DNA of 64,000 nucleotides from Rhizobium sp. Pop5 (lineage in GTDB: Bacteria; Pseudomonadota; Alphaproteobacteria; Rhizobiales; Rhizobiaceae). The notes beneath the pieces are model-generated. The model was not told the origin of the DNA and made no database searches. It saw only the letters and a program-made list of their open reading frames with translations. The translations under genes were made by a program, and so were the position numbers. The stretch is from positions 372,001 to 436,000 of the forward strand of contig NZ_CP099402.1 of assembly GCF_024721175.1 (NCBI RefSeq). The letters are read 5' to 3'. This document shows positions 1 to 8,590 of this stretch, piece after piece (within the stretch, counting starts at the first letter, position 1; the number at the start of each line of letters is the position of its first letter).

Positions 1-276
1 AAGATTGACAAAAGTTTCATCGATACGATGGCTCATGACGCATCGAGCCTCGCGATTGTCGAGTTGGTCCTCGACCTCGCTCGAAAGCTTAAACTGAAGG
101 TAACCGCCGAAGGGGTAGAGCAGCTTGGCCAAGCTCATAGTTTGCTCGAACTCGGTTGCACCTCTCTACAGGGCTATCTCTTCGGAAAGCCGATGCCCCA
201 GGACAAAGTGAGAGATTTCCTTGAGGAGCGTGCACAGGCGCTGCATGCAGTCAGTGAAAACCCTGTCGCTGCATAG
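1..276 (+). CDS. EAL-domain protein, C-terminal fragment (c-di-GMP phosphodiesterase)
   Basis: The reading frame is open from the first base of the window, so this is the 3' end of a gene starting upstream. The 91 residues carry the last conserved blocks of an EAL domain: KIDKSFID (the beta-strand with the metal/substrate lysine region), VTAEGVE (the late catalytic glutamate) and LQGYLFGKPMP (the terminal glutamine block). EAL domains hydrolyse cyclic di-GMP to pGpG. Whether a GGDEF or sensor domain precedes it cannot be seen. The protein ends about 20 residues after the domain, as is usual. Confidence 0.9.
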   Translation, partial: KIDKSFIDTMAHDASSLAIVELVLDLARKLKLKVTAEGVEQLGQAHSLLELGCTSLQGYLFGKPMPQDKVRDFLEERAQALHAVSENPVAA

Positions 277-455
277 GCGATAGCACGCCAGACAGCTCAC
301 CATAATAGACCTATTTACCGCTTCAATTGCGGGGAGCGGGCGCAGTTCTCTGCGAATGAACCCCGACTGAATGGTGCCTTCAGCTTCCGTTGCAAAGGGC
401 GAGTCTAAAAGAAAGACGTTCAACCGCGGTCCTATCCGCCTGAGGAGACACAGTC

Positions 456-893
456 ATGATCCGCACGTCTTTCATTGCAACCGCACTCGTCGCTCTCGTT
501 GGCCTCACCGCCGCAGCCCCCACCATGGCCAACGAAGTGCGTATCGAACAATATGGCTGGCAGAACTCTGCCGGTGGCGCGCAGGAAGGGTACGGAAACC
601 GGATCAGAACCTACCAGAACGGTGGCTACAACCGGATTGTCGGGCATCAATATGGCCGCCATAACCTTTCGGCTGTGGGTCAGGAAGGCAATGACAACTA
701 CGGCGCCACCTATCAGAGCGGCGACCGCAACGTAGCCGGCATCGGCCAGTTTGGCTCCAACCATACGACCATCCTTACCCAGGACGGCAATGGCAACATC
801 GCGGCTGGCGTTCAGGTCGGCCATGGTTGCAGCGCCAATGTCAGTCAGGGTGGCAACGGCAATGTCGCGGCCTTCGTCCAGGCCTGCCCGTAA
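456..893 (+). CDS. Curlin-repeat protein (CsgA/CsgB-like amyloid subunit)
   Basis: A 145-residue secreted protein with a Sec signal peptide (residues 1-25, hydrophobic core then TMA|NE). The mature part is made of imperfect curlin-type repeats of about 20-22 residues rich in Gly, Asn and Gln, with recurring G-x-x-N-x(5)-Q spacing (GYGNRIRTYQ, GDRNVAGIGQ, GNGNIAAGVQ). In the curli family such repeats stack into a beta-helical amyloid on the cell surface. Two Cys near the C-terminus are unusual for CsgA. A GAGGAG ribosome site precedes the ATG. It is followed by a CsgH-like gene and a second curlin protein; no csgE, csgF or csgG is in view. Confidence 0.85.
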   Translation: MIRTSFIATALVALVGLTAAAPTMANEVRIEQYGWQNSAGGAQEGYGNRIRTYQNGGYNRIVGHQYGRHNLSAVGQEGNDNYGATYQSGDRNVAGIGQFGSNHTTILTQDGNGNIAAGVQVGHGCSANVSQGGNGNVAAFVQACP

Positions 894-957
894 GCGGCTG
901 CTCGGTAACGCGAAAGCCGTCAGGATCGCAACAGCAGATCATCAAGGGAGACGACCC

Positions 958-1356
958 ATGCCAAATAGCGTCAAGCATCCACGCCGCCTGCTGGCCATTC
1001 TCGCGCTGGTCCTGCTTCCCGTCGGCACAGTTACGGCCATGACGACCGCCAGCCAAAATGACGGGGCGCAGATTTGCGAAATCAAAGCAACGCCTGGAGG
1101 AGCTATGGTGAGACTGGATGCGCTCATCCACGCCGACAAGCATGTCGGCGGGACTTACACCTTCCATGTCGAGAAGTCAGGAGACGCTGGAAGCTCCACG
1201 ATCAACCAGAGTGGCGACTTTGATGCCACAGCCGGACATTCGGCGATCCTCAGCTCCGTCTCGCTCGACACCAAGGGAGCCGAATACGAGGCGACACTGG
1301 ATGTCGTGATCGGGGATAAGAGTTTCAGCTGCACGAAGCAGATCGGCGGCAACTGA
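958..1356 (+). CDS. csgH: CsgH-like curli assembly/chaperone protein
   Basis: A 132-residue protein with a signal peptide (basic start, hydrophobic stretch at about residues 10-27) followed by a small beta-rich domain with two cysteines (QICEIK and SFSCTK) that could form a disulfide. Size, the two-Cys layout and its position between two curlin genes fit CsgH, an alphaproteobacterial periplasmic protein described as binding curlin subunits and inhibiting premature fibre formation. The ATG at 958 was chosen for the AAGGGAG ribosome site just upstream; longer in-frame starts lie inside the preceding gene. A strong terminator follows at 1386-1413. Confidence 0.75.
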   Translation: MPNSVKHPRRLLAILALVLLPVGTVTAMTTASQNDGAQICEIKATPGGAMVRLDALIHADKHVGGTYTFHVEKSGDAGSSTINQSGDFDATAGHSAILSSVSLDTKGAEYEATLDVVIGDKSFSCTKQIGGN

Positions 1357-1385
1357 ACGGCCTCCACATTTTTCAAATCCCTCTG

Positions 1386-1413
1386 AAAGGGCGCCAGCTT
1401 CCGGCGCCCTTTT
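1386..1413 (+). terminator. Rho-independent terminator after csgH-like gene
   Basis: AAAGGGCGCC, a 7-base loop and GGCGCCCTTTT form a perfect GC-rich stem followed by T residues, 30 bases after the csgH stop. It separates the first two curli-type genes from the second curlin gene. Confidence 0.8.
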
Positions 1414-1529
1414 GCTTTCGATCAGGCTGAAACGACTGAACAACAACTGAACGGGCAATTCCGGCTGGGTTCAGCTGAAAGATGCAAAGATTGATCATCG
1501 GCCAAGGCAGCCGGCAAATGGAGATCAGG

Positions 1530-1943
1530 ATGACCCGCAACGTGCTTAAAACGCTTACCGTCACTCTTCTTGCCGGGAGCCTAGGGCTGGTAGCCTTGTC
1601 TGCACCGGCCTTTGCCGGCGGCCGGATCTCGATCAATCTCGCGCCAGGCAATGTCGAGGATGCTGATCTTTTTTCAACCGGACTGCGCGTCTATTCGCTC
1701 TACCGCGGTCTGAAAGACGCCGACATTCGGCAGCTGGGCCGGGGCAATGCGGCTGGCATCGCTCAGGCCGGCCGTAGCAATCTCGGCTTCATCCGGCAGC
1801 GGGGCAATGGTCATTCCGCAACCTTGCGGCAGAATGGCAACAACAATGCTTATGGCATTTTCGAGTATGGGCGAAATACAGAAACCGACGTGGTGCAAGA
1901 TGGGGATAACGGCAGTGGCGCTACCTTCAGCTATGGCTGGTAA
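1530..1943 (+). CDS. Curlin-repeat protein, second subunit (CsgB-like?)
   Basis: A 137-residue secreted protein with a signal peptide (residues 1 to about 29, ending PAFA|GG). The mature chain has a non-repeat N-terminal part and then curlin-like repeats (GRGNAAGIAQ, GRSNLGFIRQ, GNGHSATLRQ, GNNNAYGIFE). It is shorter and less regular than the protein at 456, so a nucleator (CsgB-like) role is possible but cannot be shown. The ATG at 1530 is preceded by GGAGATCAGG; an ATG at 1482 has no comparable site. It sits behind a terminator and probably has its own promoter in the 1414-1529 gap. Confidence 0.75.
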   Translation: MTRNVLKTLTVTLLAGSLGLVALSAPAFAGGRISINLAPGNVEDADLFSTGLRVYSLYRGLKDADIRQLGRGNAAGIAQAGRSNLGFIRQRGNGHSATLRQNGNNNAYGIFEYGRNTETDVVQDGDNGSGATFSYGW

Positions 1944-2660
1944 GGCAGTTCACAACAGTCCCCGAAGGCAATATCACCTTCGTCTACTCCGTCGCGGGCG
2001 TCATCGAGCTGACCGTGAAAAGCAGCCGCTACGCAGCACCACTGGACTTCGGCGTGTGGCTGCCGCCGGAGACCGAGCATCTGGCCTGGGCTGGCGATGA
2101 GACCTCATATCTATTGTTGGACGTCGAACAGAGGCTCTGTGACCGTCTGCCGCGTCAAGCGAGCACTATCCCGGTCGGGCCGGTCGCCAAAGCGATCCTC
2201 CTGGACTTGAAGAAGCGTGGTATAGGCGAGCCTCGGGCTGCGGATGATGCCCGGTTGATGCGCGTTCTCATCGATCAGCTGAGTGTCGGATCGCCATTGG
2301 AAAGCTTCCTGCCGTTGTCGGATGACCGCGCCTTGAAGCCGGCGCTGGAAGCGCTCTGCAAGAACCCCAGCGACGGCCGCTCTCCGGCGAATGGGCAAGT
2401 CATGTTCACAGCACCGAGCGCACCTTGGCCCGGCGCTGCAAACGGGATCTCGGCTTGAGCTTCGTGAAATGGCGACAGCGGCTTTGTCTCTCCCGGGCGG
2501 TTGTCATGCTTTCGGACGGCCTTCCGTTCAGACGGTCGCACACAAGCTGGGTTACAACACGACCTCGGCATTCATTGCGATGTTTCAGGCGGCGTCCGGT
2601 ACGGCACCCAACGCAATCCGAGCTCGATTGCGGGAAGAAGACGAAGTCCTGCGCCAGCCC
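1943..2660 (+). pseudogene. AraC-family transcriptional regulator, decayed
   Basis: Three different frames together spell a typical AraC regulator. Frame 2 (1943 to about 2390) gives the cupin-like sensor domain (FGVWLPPETEHLAW). Frame 1 (about 2385-2520) gives the first helix-turn-helix part (ERTLARRCKRDLG, FVKWRQRLCL). Frame 3 (about 2520-2640) gives the second part (VQTVAHKLGYNT, FIAMFQAASGTAP). At least two frameshifts are needed and the N-terminus has no start codon; the frame simply runs on from the end of the curlin gene. It is therefore a non-functional remnant unless the sequence has errors. Confidence 0.8.
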
Positions 2661-2702
2661 GAGAATTTGCCTTTCAGGCCCGGCTATCGGAAAACTGGAG
2701 CC

Positions 2703-4142
2703 TCACTTGCAGATTGCCTCAGCCAGGAAGCCTCGCATCGCTTCGCCGAAGGGAGCGCGCATCATGTGTTCCGCTTCCACCATCTTGCTCTGGTGATAGA
2801 CGGCGCGCGGATGCGAGAAGGCGAGGAAGCCAAATTTACCGTGATAGGCGCCCATGCCTGAATGGCCGACGCCGCCGAAGGGCAAGCCCTCCGCCGTGAC
2901 GTGGCTCATGCAGTCGTTGACCGTCACCCCGCCGGAGGTCGTATTGTCGAGAACGCGGCGCTCCTCTTCTTGATCCTGGCTGAAGTAATAGAGGGCAAGC
3001 GGGCGCGGCCGGGCGTTGATGCGATCGATAACGTCGGCGACATCGCGGTAGGGAAGAACCGGCAGCACCGGTCCGAAGATTTCCTCCTGGAGCGCACGCA
3101 TATCGTCAGCGGGATCGAGGATCAGGGTCGGCGGCATGCGGTGGGCCGGCTGCTGGGAGAAATTCTCTCCCGCCGGATTGATCTCGACGATACGGGCACC
3201 CTTGGCCCTGGCGTCGTCGACCAGGCTCTGGACGCGGGCATGATGACGGGCGTTGACGATCGACGTGTAATCAGGATTTTCCTTCAGCGTCGGATACATA
3301 GCGGCGACCGCCGCCACCGCGTGTTCGGCAAAGGCTTCGACGCTTTCCTCGGGCACGTAGACATGATCAGGTGCCAGGCAGATCTGGCCGGCATTCAGCG
3401 TCTTGACGGTCATGACGCGGCGCGCCGCATCTGCGAGATCGGCCGAGCGGCCGACGATGACGGGCGACTTGCCGCCGAGTTCGAGCGTCAGCGGCGTCAG
3501 GTTTTCCGCCGCCGCCCGCATGACATGATGGGCAACCGCAGTACCACCGGTGAAGATCAGATGGTCGAAGGCAAGCGAGGTGAAGGCGGTGCCTGTCGCC
3601 GGCCCGCCCTGAACAACGGCGATCTCAGTGGCGTCGAAGGCGCCGGCGATGAGCTCCGCCATCAAGGCTGATGAAGCCGGCGTCACCTCCGAGGGTTTGA
3701 TCATCGCGCGGTTGCCGGCGGCGAGAATGCCGGCAAGCGGCGCGAGGGCGAGCTGATAGGGGAAATTCCAGGGACTGAGGATTCCGACAACGCCTTTCGG
3801 CTGATAGACCACTTTGGCGACCGCATCCGGAAACAGTGCCTCGTGTTCTTCCGGCTTCAGCCATTCGGCCAGATGGGCCTTGGCATATTTGAGCGAGCCG
3901 ACGCAGGTGAAGACGTCGAGAAGCAGGCTTGCCTCGACGCTGCGGCTGCCGAAATCCTCCGAAAGAGCCGCGGCAATCGCATCCTTATGATCGACTAGAA
4001 GGGCAATGACGCGGTCGATGCGATCGATGCGGGTCTCGATATCAGGCGGCCCTTCCTTCAGGAAGGACGACCTTTGTCTGGCAAGCAGCGCCTTCATGGT
4101 ATCGGGGCTGGTATCAGTGGCGATTGGGGTGACGGTGTTCAT
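2703..4142 (-). CDS. Coniferyl/vanillin-type aldehyde dehydrogenase
   Basis: A 479-residue NAD(P)-dependent aldehyde dehydrogenase. Visible signatures are SPWNFPYQ (Asn of the oxyanion hole), LELGGKSP (general-base Glu) and NAGQICLAPD (nucleophilic Cys). The sequence follows the coniferyl aldehyde dehydrogenase branch, which oxidises aromatic aldehydes to acids. It is the last gene of a four-gene operon with a CoA ligase, a hydroxycinnamoyl-CoA hydratase/lyase and an alcohol dehydrogenase. In that context the likely substrate is the vanillin or 4-hydroxybenzaldehyde released by the lyase, giving vanillate or 4-hydroxybenzoate. The family is well supported; the exact substrate is inferred. Confidence 0.88.
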   Translation of the reverse strand: MNTVTPIATDTSPDTMKALLARQRSSFLKEGPPDIETRIDRIDRVIALLVDHKDAIAAALSEDFGSRSVEASLLLDVFTCVGSLKYAKAHLAEWLKPEEHEALFPDAVAKVVYQPKGVVGILSPWNFPYQLALAPLAGILAAGNRAMIKPSEVTPASSALMAELIAGAFDATEIAVVQGGPATGTAFTSLAFDHLIFTGGTAVAHHVMRAAAENLTPLTLELGGKSPVIVGRSADLADAARRVMTVKTLNAGQICLAPDHVYVPEESVEAFAEHAVAAVAAMYPTLKENPDYTSIVNARHHARVQSLVDDARAKGARIVEINPAGENFSQQPAHRMPPTLILDPADDMRALQEEIFGPVLPVLPYRDVADVIDRINARPRPLALYYFSQDQEEERRVLDNTTSGGVTVNDCMSHVTAEGLPFGGVGHSGMGAYHGKFGFLAFSHPRAVYHQSKMVEAEHMMRAPFGEAMRGFLAEAICK

Positions 4143-4163
4143 TGGTTCCTCCCTTGAACGATG

Positions 4164-5270
4164 TCAGGCGGCCGGCTGGCGCACGATCGGTTTCAGCACG
4201 ATGCCTCTTTCCGAGTCCTCTACCGCCCGGTTGATGTCGGTGAAATCGTAGAAACGGACGAGCCTGTCGAACGGGAAGCGCCCTTGGCGATGAAGGTCGA
4301 TCAATAGCGGGATCAGCACGACAGGATTGGAATCGCCCTCGACGATGCCGCGCACCCGACGTCCGCCAGACAGAATATGGGTGAGGTCGAGCGTCAGCGT
4401 CGCACCATGCGGCGAAGCCCCGACGATGCCGCATGTGCCGCGCGGCGCCAGCACCCTCACGCACTGGTCGATGACGACGGGCACGCCGGAGGCATCGATA
4501 GAATAGTCGACGCCGGCACCGGTCAGCGCCATGATCGCGGCAACCGCGTCGCTCTCCTTGCCATTGACGATGTCGGTCGCTCCGAGTTCCGCCGCAAGCG
4601 CCAGCCGCGTCTCGTTGAGATCGACGGCGATGATCCTGGAAGCGCCGACAATTCGCGCCGCCATGACGGCGGCCAGGCCGACTGAACCCATGCCGAAGAC
4701 CGCGAGCACCTTTCCCGGTTCAACCTTCAGCGCATTCATCACAGCGCCGGCGCCGGTCTGGATGCCGCAGGCGAGTGGGCCAAGCAGCGCCAGATCCACA
4801 TCTTTCGGCACTTTCACGATATTGCGTTCATGGCACAGGGCATGGCTCGCAAAGGAGGATTGCCCGAAAATATTGCCGTGAACCCGCTCTCCTTCGCAGG
4901 AGAGCCCGCTCGAACCGTCGGCGCGTGCACCGAAGAAGTTGCGCGGGAAGAATTCGTGGCAATAGGTCTCCTCGTGGTCGTTGCAGCTCGGGCAACGACC
5001 ACAGGAATTGAAGGTCATGACCACGTGATCGCCCGGGACCACCTTGGCGACGCCCGGCCCGACACGCTCGACGATGCCGGCGCCTTCATGACCGAGCACG
5101 ACCGGCTGCGGCACCGGCAGATACTGGTCGCGCATGACGATATCGGTATGGCAAACGCCGGTCGCGACGACGCGAACCAAAATTTCACCCTCGCGCGGCT
5201 CCTCCAGATCGAGGCTTTCCAGCGAAAAGGGCATATGGGGCGCACGCGCCACCGCGGCATGGATTTTCAT
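4164..5270 (-). CDS. Zinc-dependent aryl/benzyl-alcohol dehydrogenase
   Basis: A 368-residue medium-chain alcohol dehydrogenase. Catalytic-zinc ligands are seen in GVCHTDIV, GHEGAGIVE and LACGIQTGAG. Four structural-zinc cysteines lie in CGRCPSCNDHEETYC, and the cofactor site is VFGMGSVG followed by an acidic residue (VDLNE), which favours NAD. The family oxidises primary aromatic alcohols such as benzyl or vanillyl alcohol to aldehydes. The ATG at 5270 follows a GAGGAAAATA ribosome site; longer readings run into the upstream gene. It lies 21 bases from the aldehyde dehydrogenase and 32 from the hydratase/lyase, so it belongs to the same operon and feeds its aldehyde product to the dehydrogenase. 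Confidence 0.88.
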   Translation of the reverse strand: MKIHAAVARAPHMPFSLESLDLEEPREGEILVRVVATGVCHTDIVMRDQYLPVPQPVVLGHEGAGIVERVGPGVAKVVPGDHVVMTFNSCGRCPSCNDHEETYCHEFFPRNFFGARADGSSGLSCEGERVHGNIFGQSSFASHALCHERNIVKVPKDVDLALLGPLACGIQTGAGAVMNALKVEPGKVLAVFGMGSVGLAAVMAARIVGASRIIAVDLNETRLALAAELGATDIVNGKESDAVAAIMALTGAGVDYSIDASGVPVVIDQCVRVLAPRGTCGIVGASPHGATLTLDLTHILSGGRRVRGIVEGDSNPVVLIPLLIDLHRQGRFPFDRLVRFYDFTDINRAVEDSERGIVLKPIVRQPAA

Positions 5271-5302
5271 TATTTTCCTCCTCCCGAGATCAATCCGCGC
5301 CC

Positions 5303-6124
5303 TCAGCCGCGCTTGTAGGCGCCGAGCCCCGGCTGATAGGTCTTGTCGTCGAGGAACTGCTTCAGCCCCTCGTCGCGCCCCTTGGTCTTGTCGAGAAACA
5401 GCATCTGTTCCAGCTTGGCGTAGATGTAATCGTCGGCGAGGTCCCACGGCAGGTTGCGCACACGCTTGTAGGTGTCCTTGGCGGCCTTCAGCGTCACCGG
5501 ATTCTTCTCGAGCAGACTCGTGCAGATCTTGCGGACCCGGGTTTCGAGCTCGGCGAGCGGCACTGCCTCGTTGACCAAGCCCATTTCCGCGGCCTTGCGC
5601 CCGCCGAAGAGTTCCCCGGTCATGATGTAGTAAAGGGCGTCGCGGTGGCGCATCACTTCCGCAACCGCACGGGTGACGTTGCCGCCCGGCAGAATGCCCC
5701 AGTTGATCTCGGAAAGCCCGAAATTCGCCTCTTCGGCGGCGATGGCGAGATCGCAGGAAACGAGCGGCGTGAAAGCACCGCCGAAGCACCAGCCGTTGAC
5801 CATGGCGATCGTCGGCTTTTCGAAATACATCAGCCGGCCCCACCAGCCGCCGGATTGGCGCCGCGCCTTCAGCGTGGCATCGCGCGGCTTGTCGTCGTTG
5901 TCGCGGAAATATTCCTTGAGATCCATGCCGGCGGACCAGGACTCGCCGGCGCCGCGCAGGACGAGAACACCGCAGCGCTCGTCGCCCTCAAGCTCATCGA
6001 GCACGTCGAGCATCCGGGCATTGAGGGCCGGATTCATCGCATTGCGCTTCTCGGGACGGTTGAGGGTCACGAAAGCGATGCCATTGTCGAATTCGACCAG
6101 AACTGGCGATTGGTTTTTAGTCAT
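5303..6124 (-). CDS. ech: p-Hydroxycinnamoyl-CoA hydratase/lyase (feruloyl-CoA hydratase/lyase)
   Basis: A 273-residue crotonase-fold enzyme. It has the oxyanion-hole sequence AGESWSAGMDL, the second block NGWCFGGAFTPL, the catalytic glutamate in GLSEINWGILPGG and the family tyrosine region DDYIYAKLEQM. These are hallmarks of the hydroxycinnamoyl-CoA hydratase/lyase subgroup rather than general enoyl-CoA hydratases. The enzyme hydrates feruloyl-, caffeoyl- or p-coumaroyl-CoA and cleaves the adduct to acetyl-CoA and a benzaldehyde. Its operon partners are a CoA ligase upstream and two dehydrogenases downstream, which together form the non-beta-oxidative route from hydroxycinnamates to benzoates. 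Confidence 0.92.
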   Translation of the reverse strand: MTKNQSPVLVEFDNGIAFVTLNRPEKRNAMNPALNARMLDVLDELEGDERCGVLVLRGAGESWSAGMDLKEYFRDNDDKPRDATLKARRQSGGWWGRLMYFEKPTIAMVNGWCFGGAFTPLVSCDLAIAAEEANFGLSEINWGILPGGNVTRAVAEVMRHRDALYYIMTGELFGGRKAAEMGLVNEAVPLAELETRVRKICTSLLEKNPVTLKAAKDTYKRVRNLPWDLADDYIYAKLEQMLFLDKTKGRDEGLKQFLDDKTYQPGLGAYKRG

Positions 6125-6169
6125 CAGATCACTCCATTGGTTTCGGCATGAAAGCCGGGGGCCGCTTCA

Positions 6170-7753
6170 TCAGGCCTGTCGTTGAAAGGTTTCGTCGGAA
6201 TGCAGCTGGCGCAGGACATGCTTCTGCACCTTGCCGGAGGCGGTGCGGGGAATGGTTTCGACGAAGAGGATGCGCGCCGGGCGCTTGAAGGCGGCGAGCC
6301 GTGCCGCGCAAAGGTCGGCGATCGCCTCGCCCGTCGCCACCGCACCCGGCCGCAGCACGACATAGGCGACGCCGCATTCGCCCCATCTTATGTCGGGAAT
6401 GCCGACGACCGCGGTATCCAGAATATCGGGATGGCTTGCGAGTACGGCCTCGACTTCGGCCGGATAAACATTTTCGCCGCCGCTGATATACATATCCTTC
6501 AGCCGATCTACGATGCGATAGAAGCCGTTTGCTTCGCAGCGGCCGAGATCGCCGGTACGGTACCAGCCATCGGTGAAGGCGGCGGCGGTTTCCGCAGGCT
6601 TGTTCCAATAGCCCGGCGTCACCGACGGTCCACGCAGCCAGAGTTCGCCGATCTCGCCGGCACTAACGTCGCTGCCACCTTCGCCGACAATGCGGATATC
6701 GAGCAATGGCGCGGGAAGGCCGACACTGCCGGGATTGTCCTGCACTGCGCGCCGGTCGATCGGCACATGCAGCACCGTTCCAGCCTCGCTCATGCCGTAG
6801 CCGTTGACCAGCGCAACGCCGTCGTCGAGATAGCTTTCGATCAGCGCCTGCGTCAGCGGCGCACCGCCGACGAAGAGCGCATGCAGGCCGGAGAGAGCCG
6901 CGGCGCTATAAGCGGGGTCGTTGCGCAAGGCGAGCGCGATCTGCGGCACGGCGAAATAATGGGTGACGGCGCGCTGCCGGTCGGCAAGGGCCGCCAGCGT
7001 ACGGGCCGGGATGAAGCGGTCGGAAATGACGAGCGTGCCGCCCAGCATCAATGTGGTCCGCGCCACGGCAATGAGCCCGATCGTGTGAAAGAACGGCAGA
7101 TCGCACAAAGCGACCGATGCCGGCCCGATTTCTCCGACGAAGGAAAAATTGACGGCGGCAAAGAAGGCGTTGCGGCGGGTAATGACGACGCCCTTCGGCT
7201 GTCCCGTCGTGCCCGAGGTGTAAAGAAGGACGCACGCCCCATCGGCATCGCCAGACACCGAGCCGACCGGGGAACTCGCCTCGATCCGGGCGGCAAGCCC
7301 GGCCGGACCGTCTGCGGTCGCGATCGCCTCCATCTCGGGGCTGATCGCCGCAAGTTCCGCCACAACAGCCGAAAATTCCTCGTCGTGGACCAGAAGCACC
7401 GGCGCACAATCGGCAAGGATCGGCTGCAGTTCGGCGGGGCCGAGGCGCCAGTTGAGCGGCACATAAACGGCGCCGGCGCGCTGGCAGGCAAAGGCCAGCA
7501 CGATCGAATCCATCGAGTTGCGCGCCAGCATGGCGATCCGGGCCCCTTCCCGCCGCGCTCCGAGCATATCATTCAGGAAACCGGCGCAGCGGGCGATCCG
7601 CGTATCGAGCTCGGCATAGGTAAGCTGCCGGCGGGTGGCGATCTCGAACAGGGCCTGACGATCCGGCGCGACACGGGCGCGGTAAAGGACGGGATCATCC
7701 GCCACCAGTCCGCAATCGGCGGACGAAGACATTCCGGAAAAGGAATGCGCCAT
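6170..7753 (-). CDS. fcs: Hydroxycinnamate (feruloyl)-CoA ligase, AMP-forming
   Basis: A 527-residue acyl-adenylate enzyme. The phosphate-binding loop LLYTSGTTGQPKG, the adenine motif NGYGMSEAG, the hinge YRTGDLGR...GFYRIVDRLKD and the C-terminal catalytic lysine region PRTASGKVQK are all present. Such enzymes activate ferulate or p-coumarate to the CoA thioester; this substrate is inferred from the adjacent hydratase/lyase. The ATG at 7753 is chosen because GGGAGGAAAAA lies directly before it; a start at 7807 would place the beginning inside the operator candidate. It is the first gene of the operon and diverges from the MarR regulator. Confidence 0.88.
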   Translation of the reverse strand: MAHSFSGMSSSADCGLVADDPVLYRARVAPDRQALFEIATRRQLTYAELDTRIARCAGFLNDMLGARREGARIAMLARNSMDSIVLAFACQRAGAVYVPLNWRLGPAELQPILADCAPVLLVHDEEFSAVVAELAAISPEMEAIATADGPAGLAARIEASSPVGSVSGDADGACVLLYTSGTTGQPKGVVITRRNAFFAAVNFSFVGEIGPASVALCDLPFFHTIGLIAVARTTLMLGGTLVISDRFIPARTLAALADRQRAVTHYFAVPQIALALRNDPAYSAAALSGLHALFVGGAPLTQALIESYLDDGVALVNGYGMSEAGTVLHVPIDRRAVQDNPGSVGLPAPLLDIRIVGEGGSDVSAGEIGELWLRGPSVTPGYWNKPAETAAAFTDGWYRTGDLGRCEANGFYRIVDRLKDMYISGGENVYPAEVEAVLASHPDILDTAVVGIPDIRWGECGVAYVVLRPGAVATGEAIADLCAARLAAFKRPARILFVETIPRTASGKVQKHVLRQLHSDETFQRQA

Positions 7754-7796
7754 TTTTTCCTCCCATGCCTGCCGCTCCTCCGCGGCCGACAAATTT

Positions 7797-7811
7797 GTAT
7801 GCAACACATAC
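7797..7811. promoter_or_regulatory. Candidate MarR-family operator
   Basis: GTATG-CAACA-CATAC is a perfect 5+5 inverted repeat in the 198-base gap between the CoA-ligase gene and the divergent MarR gene, in an AT-rich patch about 45 bases upstream of the ligase start. Position and size fit a MarR dimer site that would repress the degradation operon until a hydroxycinnamoyl-CoA binds. This function is inferred. Confidence 0.55.
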
Positions 7812-7951
7812 TAATATTTTTTGAGCGGGATGCAAGAGGCTGCTCGCGGCAAATCCGACTGCTTCGACAAGCTCTGGGAAATCGTTGGGCGGATATTGAC
7901 TAACCTGCTGATTTTGATGGTTATGGCGCCTTGACCAGACGAGAATGAACA

Positions 7952-8437
7952 ATGGCCGCAAAACCGCCGCAGGATGATTTCGAGAGCGAGGATGCTTCGA
8001 CGACGCCGTCACTCGACGTCGGCCGGCTTGGCGATCTCCTCGGCTTTCATTTGCGCATGGCGCATGTCGCGATCTACCGCGACTTCGCCGAAACCATGGA
8101 AGAGCTGGGGCTGACGCAGAAACAGCTCGCGGTGATGGAGCTCCTTGCGACCAATGCGGGTGCATCGCAGATCGACCTTGCCAATACGCTCGGCACCGAC
8201 CGCGCGACCATGATGGCCCTCGTCAACCGGCTGGCAGCCCGCGACCTCGTCGAGCGCCGCCCTTCCCAAGCGGACCGCCGCCGCCAGGAACTGCATCTGA
8301 CGATGGCGGGACACACGTTGCTCGCGCAGGCGCGCAAGCTGATCGACAAGCACGAACAGCGTTTCATCGACCTGTTTTCGCACGACGAAATGGATGGGCT
8401 GCTGGCTGCGCTGAAGCGTATATATAAGCGCGACTGA
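7952..8437 (+). CDS. MarR-family regulator of hydroxycinnamate degradation
   Basis: A 161-residue winged-helix regulator. After an acidic N-terminal tail (residues 1-22) comes the MarR fold: helix 1 (LLGFHLRMAHVAIYRDF), recognition part (ASQIDLANTLGTDRATMMALVNRLAARDLVER, residues about 70-101) and the wing (RRPSQADRRRQELHLT). Divergent orientation to a CoA-ligase/lyase operon is the typical arrangement of CouR/FerR/HcaR-type repressors, which respond to the CoA thioester. The ligand here is inferred. A palindromic operator candidate lies in the shared intergenic region. Confidence 0.85.
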   Translation: MAAKPPQDDFESEDASTTPSLDVGRLGDLLGFHLRMAHVAIYRDFAETMEELGLTQKQLAVMELLATNAGASQIDLANTLGTDRATMMALVNRLAARDLVERRPSQADRRRQELHLTMAGHTLLAQARKLIDKHEQRFIDLFSHDEMDGLLAALKRIYKRD

Positions 8438-8590
8438 AACCTGCCTTCGCTGTTGCCAAAGCGCGCTTGCACCTGCCGGAAAGCAGACCTTGTATAGTTT
8501 CAAGGTAGCGGCATCTTTGCGCCGCCGATAGCGCAGTAAGCGTCGTCGCCTTCATGTCCTCGAACGCGTCGTCATTGTCTCCACCCCCTG

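Noticed and set aside
5271..5843. Extension of the alcohol dehydrogenase frame by about 190 residues
   Set aside because: The extension is low-complexity, Arg-rich out-of-frame reading of the hydratase/lyase gene; the ATG at 5270 has a proper ribosome site.
6182..7903. 573-codon frame on the plus strand opposite the CoA ligase
   Set aside because: It is the antisense shadow of a well-supported gene, with no ribosome site or domain.
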